This document shows, one piece after another, positions 1 through 6,728 of a stretch of 9,917 bases of DNA. The stretch's first letter is position 1, and every line of letters begins with the position of its first letter. The position numbers were made by a program, and so were the translations under genes. Source of the DNA: JACKCP01 sp051744925. Its GTDB lineage: Bacteria; Desulfobacterota; Desulfobacteria; Desulfobacterales; JACKCP01. The stretch covers positions 1 to 9,917 of the forward strand of contig JBNJDM010000077.1 in assembly GCA_051744925.1 (NCBI GenBank), read 5' to 3'. The notes beneath the pieces were generated by a model. It was given only the letters and a program-made list of their open reading frames with translations, made no database searches and was not told the origin of the DNA.

Positions 1-2
1 CG

Positions 3-63
3 CTGCCTTTTACCCACAAATATTTGATTACATTCCCAAGCAGGAGCTCTGCCCTTTACCCAC
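3..63 (+). repeat. Tandem pair of CTGCC(C/T)TTTACCCAC copies
   Basis: Positions 3-17 read CTGCCTTTTACCCAC and 49-63 read CTGCCCTTTACCCAC, a 14 of 15 match in the same orientation 46 bp apart. The left copy continues into ACAAATATTT (to 25). The right copy is preceded by CCCAAGCAGGAGCT (35-48). Both find inverted partners at 317-353. This is seen directly in the sequence; the nature of the element is unknown. Confidence 0.75.
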
Positions 64-157
64 GAAATTCATTCAGACATATTATCCAGAATTTTTTTTA
101 TCTGGCTCCACTGAAAATCCGAAAAACAGTTAAATCCGAAACTATTATTACTACGCC

Positions 158-236
158 GTCCTTTCAGGACTATAAATCAAAACGATAATACCGGTGGTTA
201 AAACCACCGGCTTTACGACACTTCCCTTTCAGGGAA
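158..236. repeat. Three-hairpin REP/REPIN-like element
   Basis: Three hairpins lie within 79 bp. The outer ones are GTCCT-TTC-AGGAC (158-170) and TTCCCT-TTC-AGGGAA (222-236), which share the CCTTTCAGG core. The middle one is CCGGTGGTT-AA-AACCACCGG (191-210), with 9-bp arms. Symmetric hairpins of this kind are typical of REP sequences mobilised by REP-associated tyrosine (IS200-like) transposases, which is the family comparison I am making from general knowledge. No transposase gene is in the window, so this would be a non-autonomous copy. It is more GC-rich than its surroundings. Confidence 0.6.
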
Positions 237-316
237 ACCGCACAATATTGATGCTGCCGGACTCTTTCCTAAAAAAGATATTTTATTAGTGTTTCACTGC
301 ATAATTTGCGTCAAAA

Positions 317-353
317 AAATATTTGTGGGTAAAGGGCAGAGCAGGAGCTTGGG
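317..353 (-). repeat. Inverted copy of the left-edge repeats
   Basis: Positions 317-333 are the exact reverse complement of 9-25 (17 bp), and 325-341 the exact reverse complement of 47-63 (17 bp). The match to the second copy resumes after a hexamer: CTTGGG at 348-353 pairs with CCCAAG at 35-40. The hexamer between (CAGGAG, 342-347) reads the same way on the plus strand in both copies instead of being inverted. The two sides may bound an element of about 350 bp carrying the three-hairpin repeat. Confidence 0.7.
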
Positions 354-422
354 AAAGAGCCTGGCCTCCGGCTGTCAGTCAATTCGCAGGTTACTTTATA
401 TGATAAACTCTCCCGGACTGCT

Positions 423-448
423 GGCTCCCAAGCTCCAGCTTGGGAGCC
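423..448. repeat. Perfect palindrome GGCTCCCAAGCT-CC-AGCTTGGGAGCC
   Basis: Two 12-bp arms (423-434 and 437-448) are exact reverse complements around a 2-nt centre. The AGCTTGGGA half also occurs at 346-354 next to the inverted repeat, so both belong to a family of CCCAAGCT/AGCTTGGG intergenic repeats. It is not followed by a T run on either strand, so it is unlikely to be an intrinsic terminator. A small palindromic mobile repeat is more likely. Confidence 0.7.
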
Positions 449-525
449 TATATTTTACGTATTGCCAGATATTTACATTCTGAGTCTTGAGCTTAAAATG
501 ATGTCAGTAATGTTAGTAAAATTAT

Positions 526-542
526 TAATGCTCACGGCATTA
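526..542 (-). terminator. Possible weak terminator of the zinc-ribbon gene
   Basis: Reading on the minus strand just downstream of the zinc-ribbon stop codon, TAATGC-CGTGA-GCATTA forms a 6-bp stem with a 5-nt loop, followed by ATAATTTT. The stem is short and AT-rich and the T tract is interrupted, so termination here is only possible. Confidence 0.25.
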
Positions 543-556
543 TAAAATCATATTCC

Positions 557-769
557 TCAGCCGGCGCCGGCACCTCCGCAGGAAGGTGGAGGAGGCTGAA
601 ATCCACCGCTGCCTTTTGGTATTCCGTCAGGTCTTACAGCTCCTGCTGAGATTAATTTTTTTACATCACTGGTTTTGCATTCAGGACAGTTAATATCTTC
701 ATTGGAAGAAAGCACAATCTCTTCAAAAATCTTTCCGCATTTTTTACATTTGTATTCAAATATAGGCAT
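557..769 (-). CDS. FmdB family zinc-ribbon protein
   Basis: This encodes a 70-residue putative regulatory protein of the FmdB/CxxC_CxxC_SSSS family. Residues 1-6 are MPIFEY, the typical family opening. The paired cysteines C8-x2-C11 and C28-x2-C31 form a zinc ribbon. The tail from about residue 53 is rich in Gly and Pro and ends SCGGAGAG. The reading frame stays open upstream to an ATG at 802, but I chose the ATG at 769 because MPIFEY is the family start and AAGGA (777-781, read on the minus strand) lies 7 nt before it. The 11 extra residues would lack that signal. The family was named from a suspected regulator of formamidase and amide genes, but its real role is unclear in most bacteria. 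It stands alone here, transcribed away from gspF. Confidence 0.88.
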   Translation of the reverse strand: MPIFEYKCKKCGKIFEEIVLSSNEDINCPECKTSDVKKLISAGAVRPDGIPKGSGGFQPPPPSCGGAGAG

Positions 770-1078
770 ATTTAAATCCTTGTTTTGATATTGATTGAAC
801 AAAATAAATTCTTTTACATACCCTATGATTAAAAAATATTCATAAAGTTACATGAAAACTAATAATTTTATTTCAGAGAATCAAGACCTTAATAATAAAC
901 TTTTAAGCTCTTAAAGATTATATGTGAACTGAATTTAAAATTTACCAGGTTATTTTAATTTCAGAATACAAAATTTTATTTGATTGCACGGTATGTTTTC
1001 ATGTATTAGGTAGAACTGATCAATTAATAAAAATAATTTTTCAGCAAATAACTAAAATTATAAATACCCGGGAAATTT
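770..1078. other. AT-rich divergent intergenic region
   Basis: This 309-bp gap lies between two divergently transcribed genes and must hold both promoters unless gspF is read from elsewhere. I see no open frame of note and no clear hairpin. TATAAA at 1059-1064 could be a -10 box for gspF but has no convincing -35 and would leave a very short leader. The sequence is too AT-rich for promoter calls by eye to be trusted. Confidence 0.5.
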
Positions 1079-2302
1079 ATGGCTGTCTACGAATATAAAG
1101 CTTTAACAAAAAGCGGAAAAAATAAAAAAGGGATAATTGATGCAGACAGTGAAGATACCGCCAAAGTAAAAATCCGGGAAAACAATCTGTATCCTGTTTT
1201 TTTAAAAGAAATAAAAAATACACAGCAATCAGACAAATCATCATTTTTATCAACTTTTTTCACAAAAAAAATTCAGACAAAAGAGATCTCCCTTGCCACA
1301 AGACAGATCTCAACACTTTTATCTGCAGGATTTCATCTTGTGGGTGCTTTAAGATCTGTAAGCTCCCAGATCAAATCAGAATCTTTAAAAAAAATCCTTA
1401 CCAAAGTTAAGGATGAAGTAGAATCAGGTAAAAGTTTTGCCGAAGCTTTATCCAATTACCCCCAAACATTTACTACTGTATATATAAATATGATAAAAGC
1501 GGCTGAAGCTGCAGGTACACTTGAGATTGTAATGGAAAAAATTGCAGATCTCATGGAAACTACTGAAAAGCGGAAATCAAAAATAAGATCTGCCCTTGCC
1601 TACCCCCTTTTAATGATGTTTTTCGGCATTCTTGTTCTAATTATTCTTATGACCATGATTGTTCCTAAAATTGTTACTATTTTTTCAGACATGAACCAGC
1701 AACTGCCGGCAATAACCCTTATACTCATAAGCCTGAGCGATTTTTTAAAACAGTTCTGGTGGGCAATTTTACTTTTGATACTCAGTTTTCCGGGTATTTT
1801 AAAACTCCTTTTTAAAAATGATAAAACAGGCTATTTCATGGACAGGCTTATTCTCAGGATTCCTCTCTTTGGTGAGCTTAATAAAAAACTTATAGCTGCT
1901 AGATTTTCAAGAATACTTTCATCTCTTGTTAAATACGATGTTCCTATTTTAAAATCACTTGATATTGTTATAAATATTGTAAACAACCGGGTTTTTAAAG
2001 AGGCTTTATTAAGAGCTAAAAACGGCGTAGAACGCGGAGATGGTCTTGCAAACTCTCTTGATAAAGAAAAAATTTTCCCTGACATTACAATCCAGATGAT
2101 ATCTGTGGGTGAAAAAAGCGGTAATCTTGAAGACATGCTTGAAAAAGTTGCTGATATTTATGAAAACGACACCGAAGATATGATTGTTACACTTACCTCA
2201 CTTCTTGAACCTTTGATAATTGTTTTTATGGCAATTATTATAGGCTTTATAGTTTTTGCTATATGTGTTCCGATATTTACAATGAATCAGCTCATAGCTT
2301 AA
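1079..2302 (+). CDS. gspF: Type II secretion system F family inner-membrane protein
   Basis: The product is a 407-residue polytopic platform protein of the GspF/PilC family. It sits in the inner membrane and couples the cytoplasmic assembly ATPase to pseudopilus or pilus building. The N-terminus (MAVYEYKALTKSGK, then GIIDADS at 18-24) is the usual GspF start. Two T2SSF domains lie at about 70-195 and 273-397, each with the repeated motif: AAEAAGTLE at 141-149 and SVGEKSGNLE at 342-351. Hydrophobic segments fall at about 176-196, 225-245 and 374-399, the expected three. Length matches the usual ~405. The ATG at 1079 is preceded by a weak GGGAAA. No gspE, gspG or pil genes adjoin it: the upstream neighbour is divergent and the next gene is a hydrolase. 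It could serve a type II secretion or a type IV pilus system; the length and N-terminus favour GspF. Confidence 0.9.
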   Translation: MAVYEYKALTKSGKNKKGIIDADSEDTAKVKIRENNLYPVFLKEIKNTQQSDKSSFLSTFFTKKIQTKEISLATRQISTLLSAGFHLVGALRSVSSQIKSESLKKILTKVKDEVESGKSFAEALSNYPQTFTTVYINMIKAAEAAGTLEIVMEKIADLMETTEKRKSKIRSALAYPLLMMFFGILVLIILMTMIVPKIVTIFSDMNQQLPAITLILISLSDFLKQFWWAILLLILSFPGILKLLFKNDKTGYFMDRLILRIPLFGELNKKLIAARFSRILSSLVKYDVPILKSLDIVINIVNNRVFKEALLRAKNGVERGDGLANSLDKEKIFPDITIQMISVGEKSGNLEDMLEKVADIYENDTEDMIVTLTSLLEPLIIVFMAIIIGFIVFAICVPIFTMNQLIA

Positions 2303-2407
2303 AAAATGACTTCTTTCAAAATTTATTGTTTTAAATATTTTCTGATTTATGATTAATTCCTGAACTGGCAGTTTGAATTAAAAAAAATAAGGTTCAGGAG
2401 ATATTTA

Positions 2408-3457
2408 ATGAAAGAAGTTCTTGATAATATATATTGCATAACAGAAAAGTTTAAATGGCCAATGTTTCGGCCTCCTGCAAATATTTATATAATAGGCGGG
2501 CCCAAAGGAATTATTTTTGACAGCGGATATGGAACTTATGCTGATATAAGATTTTTCAGAAAAGAGTATCTTAAAGTTCTTGATGATATAAAACAGAAAA
2601 AAAAGAATTTTAAGGCTGAATATATTATTCCAAGCCATTCCCACGGAGATCATTTTTCAGGTCTTCCGGGAATAAGAAAATTTACAAAAGCAAAAGTCTG
2701 CCTTACTCCTCAGATGGCAGAAGTACTGTCTTCAAAAAGTGCGCTTATAAATAAGCACAAAATATCAAATTCACCTGTAAGAATTCTCTGGAAAGAGGAA
2801 AGAACAAAAGCTGCAGGAAGATGGGATCTTATTTTCCCCCATCTTTTCGGACTTAAATTTATTGATGATCCTGACATAATAATAAAAGAATATGAATATA
2901 TAAGCGACGGGATAAAAAACTGGCGCATTATTCCTGTAAAAGGTCATTGCGATGATCATATAGCACTTTACAATGAAAGTTCAGGAATAATGTTTTGCGG
3001 CGATAATATCTTAAACAGTGTAATTACATGGCTTGGCCCGCCCCGCTCTGATCTTGAACAATACTGCAGAACTCTTTGCAATATAAAAGCACTAAAAAAT
3101 CTTAAACTTATTCTCCCGGGTCACGGAAGCCCTGTAACTGAACCTGTAAAAAGAATTAAAGAAATTCTTGCCCACAGAAGAAGCAGAACTAAAGATGTTA
3201 TGGAAACAATTGCAGCAAAAGAAAATAAAGGAATCAGATTTAAAGAATTAAGAGATCAGATATATCCTCCGGGTACAAAATTCTGGGTAAAAAGCAGCGG
3301 AGAGGGCTGGATCCTTTCTACACTCGAATTTTTAATAAAAAAGAGAATGATTCATCTGAAAAGAACAGGAAGCAGGACAAGAATTATGCCTGAAAAAAAC
3401 ATATTCAGCAGCAGTAAAAAAGAAGAGGTTTTAAATATTTTATATAAACCCGATTAA
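2408..3457 (+). CDS. MBL-fold metallo-hydrolase with C-terminal winged-helix-like region
   Basis: The product is a 349-residue cytoplasmic metallo-beta-lactamase-fold hydrolase. The metal site is complete: H77-x-H79-x-D81-H82 (SHSHGDH), H180 (KGHCDDH), D199 (FCGDN) and H239 (PGHGSP). The first strand motif IIFDSGYG is at 35-42. A helical tail from about 255 (AHRRSRTKDVMETIA, then a 'GEGWILSTLEFLIKK' segment) looks like the winged-helix extension seen after the MBL domain in LACTB2-like proteins. That tail often contributes to substrate or nucleic acid binding, but the substrate here is unknown. AGGAG at 2396-2400 lies 7 nt before the ATG, a strong start. The gene sits 105 bp behind gspF and ends at the shared hairpin terminator at 3488-3517. 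Nothing in the context points to a specific pathway. Confidence 0.87.
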   Translation: MKEVLDNIYCITEKFKWPMFRPPANIYIIGGPKGIIFDSGYGTYADIRFFRKEYLKVLDDIKQKKKNFKAEYIIPSHSHGDHFSGLPGIRKFTKAKVCLTPQMAEVLSSKSALINKHKISNSPVRILWKEERTKAAGRWDLIFPHLFGLKFIDDPDIIIKEYEYISDGIKNWRIIPVKGHCDDHIALYNESSGIMFCGDNILNSVITWLGPPRSDLEQYCRTLCNIKALKNLKLILPGHGSPVTEPVKRIKEILAHRRSRTKDVMETIAAKENKGIRFKELRDQIYPPGTKFWVKSSGEGWILSTLEFLIKKRMIHLKRTGSRTRIMPEKNIFSSSKKEEVLNILYKPD

Positions 3458-3487
3458 TTTTGCCTTCTTGCTAAATATAAATTTCAA

Positions 3488-3517
3488 AAAACCGGAAATC
3501 AGACAGTTTCCGGTTTT
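3488..3517. terminator. Bidirectional intrinsic terminator between convergent genes
   Basis: AAAACCGGAAA (3488-3498) and TTTCCGGTTTT (3507-3517) are exact 11-bp reverse complements around an 8-nt loop. The GC core with flanking A and T runs works in both directions: it can end the MBL hydrolase transcript on the plus strand and the PQ-loop gene on the minus strand. The minus-strand gene's stop codon (3499-3501) lies in the loop, so one arm of the hairpin is part of its last codons. Confidence 0.8.
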
Positions 3518-3768
3518 ACAATTTTACTGTTTCTGTAATATAAAGCCATGTCAGTTGCAACAAGACATGCATTAAAAATATAAAGCCAGATAACATAATC
3601 ATAATTGTAGAATAATTTATGAAAAAAACCTGAAATATAGCCTGTAAATATTATAATCATAAACGCAAGACTTTTTCCTGAATTATCCCGTGAAGTAAAA
3701 GATTTATAAATGCTTGCAGGCCAGGCACTTCCAAAACAAAGCAACATTAGTATTTCAAAAAAACTCAT
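3499..3768 (-). CDS. Small PQ-loop/SemiSWEET-like membrane protein
   Basis: This is an 89-residue protein with three hydrophobic segments at about 4-20, 33-53 and 57-78, the size and topology of a single PQ-loop (SemiSWEET-type) triple-helix bundle. In the first helix, GSAWPASIYKSF (13-24) followed by DNSGKS (28-33) resembles the family pattern proline-x-IxK...KS/GxS, with Trp-Pro in place of Pro-Gln. GYISGFFHKLF (43-53) resembles the second-helix signature. Bacterial SemiSWEETs form dimers that move sugars across the inner membrane, but many short homologues have no known substrate. A SemiSWEET function is therefore inference. The ATG at 3768 follows a purine-rich AGGAAAATAAG stretch. The gene is convergent with the MBL hydrolase and divergent from waaA. 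Confidence 0.6.
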   Translation of the reverse strand: MSFFEILMLLCFGSAWPASIYKSFTSRDNSGKSLAFMIIIFTGYISGFFHKLFYNYDYVIWLYIFNACLVATDMALYYRNSKIVKPETV

Positions 3769-3965
3769 TTTTTCTTATTTTCCTGTTTCAGTATTTTGCT
3801 GATTATACAATCAAGTTGTATTCAAGTTCTTTCTTGTTTTAATCAAAAAATTATTATACCTAAATTTAGCGTTTTACAAGTTTGAAACTGATTAAAAAGT
3901 TTTCGTTCAGCAACTAAACTAACAATCTTAATATCAGCAGTTTTTAAAATACAAAAGGCATTAAA
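3769..3965. other. Divergent intergenic region upstream of waaA
   Basis: This 197-bp AT-rich gap separates the PQ-loop gene from waaA, so promoters for both should be here. I cannot single out a convincing -35/-10 pair on either strand. It carries one recognisable item, the 21-bp solo repeat end at 3898-3918, 47 bp before the waaA start. Confidence 0.5.
3898..3918 (+). repeat. Solo copy of the palindromic element's right end
   Basis: AGTTTTCGTTCAGCAACTAAA here is identical over 21 bp to 6854-6874, the right end of the palindromic element at 6729-6872. The sequence to its left does not continue the match, so this is either a remnant of a decayed copy or an independent site recognised by the same factor. 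It lies in the waaA upstream region. Confidence 0.8.
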
Positions 3966-5246
3966 ATGCATTTTTCATATAATATGTACAGATTTATTTC
4001 GACTTTTATTGGTGAAATTCTTATTTTTCTTTCTAAGGTATCCTCTGTTTTTACCTCAAAACCAAAACTTATTTTTTTTCATAAAAGATCAGGAAGGAAT
4101 ATAATTTCCACAAAAACAAACCAAAAAAAAATCTGGTTTTATGCATCCTCTCTTGGTGAAGCCGGTGTAAGCAAAATTTTGATAAACGAAATAAAAAATT
4201 TATCCCCTGATACTAAATTTCACTTAAGTGTTACAACTGATACCGCATATGAATCAGCATCAAAAGAAATATTTACTCTTGCAGATATTTCATATTCCCC
4301 GATTGATTCAATCATAAGTGTAAGACATGCCTTAAAAAGTATTAAACCTGATCTGATTTGTTTAATTGAAACAGAGATCTGGCCAAACCTTATTGTGGAA
4401 GCAGGCAGAAATAAAATTCCTGTAATAATTTTAAATTCAAGAATCTCTAATACATCACTTCCCGGATATTCAAAAATAAAACCGCTTTTAAATGAAACTT
4501 TCAAATATATAAAAGAGATAAATTCAGCATCTGTAAATGACAGTATAAATCTTGAAAAATTAGGTATAAATAAAAATAAAATTCAAGTAACAGGCAATGC
4601 AAAGTATGACATAAAAACAAATGAAGAAAAAACTGATATATACAAAAAAAAGTATCTTGATATATTTAATTTTCCTGAATCTTCTCCTGTTATTTTATGC
4701 GGAAGCACAAGGGAGGGAGAAGAAGAGATTCTTGTAAAAACTTATCTTAATCTTAAAAAAGAGTTTACAGATCTTAAGCTTATACTTGCACCAAGACATC
4801 TTCACAGAATAAGTGAGATAAAAACCCTTTTAAAAAATTCAAATATATCATTCGGATTAAGATCTGAAAAAAATTCAGATAAAATTGATGTTGCTGTTGT
4901 CGACACAATGGGAGAGCTTAAAAATATTTATGCAGCAGCTGATATAGTTTTTACAGGCGGAAGTCTTAAAAACTTTGGTGGTCAGAATATTCTTGAGCCG
5001 GCAAGTTTAAAAAAACCTGTTGTTTTTGGACAATACATGGATAATTTTAAAGAAATTTCAACTGAATTGCTTGAAAACAAAGGCGGAATTCAAACAGATG
5101 AACAAGGTCTTGAAAATGTTTTTTTTAAACTTTTAAAAAGCAAAAATCTCAGAATAACCACAGGACAAAATGCATTTAAAACAATAGAACAAAACAGAGG
5201 TGCTGCCAGTTTACAGGCATTAACCGCAGTAAAATATATCAGATAA
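3966..5246 (+). CDS. waaA: 3-deoxy-D-manno-octulosonic acid (Kdo) transferase
   Basis: WaaA (KdtA) transfers Kdo from CMP-Kdo to the lipid A precursor, the first step of lipopolysaccharide inner core assembly, on the cytoplasmic face of the inner membrane. The 426-residue length is normal. A hydrophobic N-terminal segment (about 8-30) is the membrane anchor. The first GT-B domain carries ASSLGE (60-65), whose Glu65 matches the family's catalytic base, ETEIWPNLI (135-143) and NSRIS (157-161). The second carries GNAKYD (210-215), GSTREGEEE (246-254), APRHLHR (275-281), FTGGSLKNFGGQNILEPA (329-346) and the VFGQYMDNFKEI block (353-364). The start at 3966 follows AAAGGCATTAAA, a weak site; Met7 is an alternative. 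It begins a run of three same-strand genes. Whether it adds one or more Kdo residues cannot be judged from the sequence. Confidence 0.96.
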   Translation: MHFSYNMYRFISTFIGEILIFLSKVSSVFTSKPKLIFFHKRSGRNIISTKTNQKKIWFYASSLGEAGVSKILINEIKNLSPDTKFHLSVTTDTAYESASKEIFTLADISYSPIDSIISVRHALKSIKPDLICLIETEIWPNLIVEAGRNKIPVIILNSRISNTSLPGYSKIKPLLNETFKYIKEINSASVNDSINLEKLGINKNKIQVTGNAKYDIKTNEEKTDIYKKKYLDIFNFPESSPVILCGSTREGEEEILVKTYLNLKKEFTDLKLILAPRHLHRISEIKTLLKNSNISFGLRSEKNSDKIDVAVVDTMGELKNIYAAADIVFTGGSLKNFGGQNILEPASLKKPVVFGQYMDNFKEISTELLENKGGIQTDEQGLENVFFKLLKSKNLRITTGQNAFKTIEQNRGAASLQALTAVKYIR

Positions 5247-5270
5247 AAAAATGTTCTGAAAGGTGGATAG

Positions 5271-6341
5271 ATGGAAAATCAGAAGTTTTCAGATTCTTTT
5301 ATCAATGAATTAAACTTTTTTTTAAATAATAAAAAAAACAAAAAACAATTTATAAATAATTTTTTTAAAAATTACGTGGCAATGCCGGCTGTAACAAAAG
5401 ATTACGGAGGAACAGGCGGAAGTTTCACAGACATTTATTTATTCAATAAAAACCTTGCCTTAGCTACAGGCAACATAGGATTTACTCTTACACCTCTTAT
5501 TCATCAGATTATACTTAAACTTATAAATGAGAAAGGGAGTAATAAACAAAAGGAAAAACTCCTTAAAGATGCTGTAAATAAGGGGATTGTTTTTTCATTT
5601 GCAGTAAGTGAGCCTGAGACAGGACCTCATCCAAAATATTTAAAAACTAAAGCTGAAAAAAACAATTCCGGATATCTGATAAACGGTAGCAAAACTTTTA
5701 TCACAAATGCTCCGGTATCTGATTATACAATTGTTATAGCTGTTACAAAAGAAACAGAAAAAAAACATTATTCAGCTTTTATTATAAAAACAGATGAAGC
5801 AGGAAGTAAGTTAAAAGAATTTAATAACCTCCCTTTTTTCAAGGATTCTTTCCATGGAAGTCTTGAGTTTAAAAATACAGCCGCTTATTCAGACGATATA
5901 CTAGGCAGTCCTGACTCTGCCTATGATGATATTGTAATGAAATTCAGAAAATATGAAGATATTCTAATGACGGGTCCTGTACTCGGGGGGATTGAATATC
6001 TTATGAATAATTCTTTTCAGGGAAATATCAGCAATACTGATAAAGATTTTTTTTACAAAAAAGGTGCGCTGACTGCTCAGGTTAAATCTCTTGATTATCT
6101 TTGTATTAAAGCATGTATGGAGCTTGAGAATAATACCGGTATAACCGAGTATATTCATCTGTTTATGAGGCAGCAAATAAAAACTATAGTTGAACAAATC
6201 GAAAATTTATGCAAAGAGTTTAATATTACTTTGGCTGATAAGGAAAAAGAAATTTTAAACGATCTTACAAAATCAGGTAATATTGCTTTCAAAGCTGCAT
6301 ACAGCAAACTGATAAAACTAGGTAAAAATGAGTTTTTTTAA
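5271..6341 (+). CDS. Divergent acyl-CoA dehydrogenase family protein
   Basis: This 356-residue protein resembles acyl-CoA dehydrogenases, FAD enzymes that oxidise acyl-CoA at C2-C3 and pass electrons to ETF. The N-terminal helical domain contains DYGGTGGSFTD (44-54). The middle domain has FSFAVSEPETGPHPKYLKT (108-126) and YLINGSKTFITNAP (135-148), clear family blocks around the flavin and substrate. In the first block the usual Gly-Ser-Asp is Gly-Pro-His. The C-terminal half from about residue 240 is hard to match: I cannot find the Q-x-x-GG-x-G-Y helix region or the YEGT-type motif that carries the catalytic Glu in most members. It is also somewhat shorter than the usual ~380. It may have a different base position, another substrate or no dehydrogenase activity. 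GGTGGAT (5264-5270 region) is a strong ribosome site, and the gene follows waaA by 24 nt. Confidence 0.75.
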   Translation: MENQKFSDSFINELNFFLNNKKNKKQFINNFFKNYVAMPAVTKDYGGTGGSFTDIYLFNKNLALATGNIGFTLTPLIHQIILKLINEKGSNKQKEKLLKDAVNKGIVFSFAVSEPETGPHPKYLKTKAEKNNSGYLINGSKTFITNAPVSDYTIVIAVTKETEKKHYSAFIIKTDEAGSKLKEFNNLPFFKDSFHGSLEFKNTAAYSDDILGSPDSAYDDIVMKFRKYEDILMTGPVLGGIEYLMNNSFQGNISNTDKDFFYKKGALTAQVKSLDYLCIKACMELENNTGITEYIHLFMRQQIKTIVEQIENLCKEFNITLADKEKEILNDLTKSGNIAFKAAYSKLIKLGKNEFF

Positions 6342-6709
6342 TGTTCAGCGCTAATATTGATACCAGTAAAAACCGACTCTATCTTTTTCTTGGAGGTATT
6401 ACAGAAAAAAAAGAGTTTAGTGAAGCTATTGCTGAAACTGAAAGACTTGTAAGATTTCTTTCTCAAAATTTTACCTGCATATCAGATTTAAGAGGTTTTC
6501 ATTTAAAAGACAAAGATCATTACTTTATGCAGTCGATCCAGGAGACTCTCTGGGATGCCGGAGTAAAACACGTAATCAGAGTTGTTGATGAAAAATGCGT
6601 AAAAAGGTTTTCCTTTGAAAAAAAAAGTGCGGTCTGGCCTGGTTACACAACAGAAACCGCTTTTTCACTTGATGAGGCAGAGATTATTTTAAGTAAAAAA
6701 GGATTATAG
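6341..6709 (+). CDS. SpoIIAA-like (STAS/SEC14-type) small protein
   Basis: This is a 122-residue soluble protein. Its start ATG overlaps the previous stop by one base (TAATG), so translation is probably coupled. NRLYLFLGGITEKKEFSEAI (11-30), DLRGFHLKD (49-57) and GVKHVIRVVDE (74-84) match the style of SpoIIAA-like proteins: an N-terminal strand pair, a 'sDlRgf' strand and a 'GVkxVvRV' strand after a long helix. Members of that family are small alpha/beta proteins of mostly unknown role, some suspected to bind lipids or regulators. The assignment rests on pattern recognition, not on catalytic residues. It closes the waaA-led operon and is followed by the palindromic element and an intrinsic terminator. 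Confidence 0.55.
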   Translation: MFSANIDTSKNRLYLFLGGITEKKEFSEAIAETERLVRFLSQNFTCISDLRGFHLKDKDHYFMQSIQETLWDAGVKHVIRVVDEKCVKRFSFEKKSAVWPGYTTETAFSLDEAEIILSKKGL

Positions 6710-6728
6710 TCTTATCTGCTGTTTTAAA

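Larger units (their letters stand above)
1..556. other. Repeat-rich non-coding region
   Basis: I see no convincing gene here. The only long open frame, about 289-483 on the plus strand, runs through repeats, has no ribosome binding site I would trust and encodes nothing I recognise. The stretch instead contains the repeats listed separately: CTGCC-TTTACCCAC copies near the left edge and their inverted copy near 325, a three-hairpin cluster at 158-236, and a perfect palindrome at 423-448. This looks like a landing zone for small non-autonomous elements. Whether a longer element begins left of the window cannot be seen. Confidence 0.7.

Noticed and set aside
289..483. 64-codon plus-strand open frame
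   Set aside because: It runs through two repeat copies and a perfect palindrome, has no clear ribosome site and shows no protein-like composition.
1..556. CRISPR array
   Set aside because: The repeats are few, differ in orientation and spacing and are palindromic; there are no regular spacers and no cas genes.
850..1056. Possible decayed copy of the palindromic element (TGAAAACTAATAATTTT near 852 and TTTTTCAGCAAATAACTAAA near 1037)
   Set aside because: The resemblance is partial, lies in very AT-rich DNA and needs gaps, so chance is a sufficient explanation.
1831..2136. Minus-strand open frame inside gspF
   Set aside because: It is a shadow of a well-supported gene on the other strand and has no family features.
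3769..3965. Promoters such as TTGTTT (3834) with TATTAT (3852), or TTGAAA (3882)
   Set aside because: Spacing is wrong or no partner box exists; AT-rich sequence gives many such near matches.
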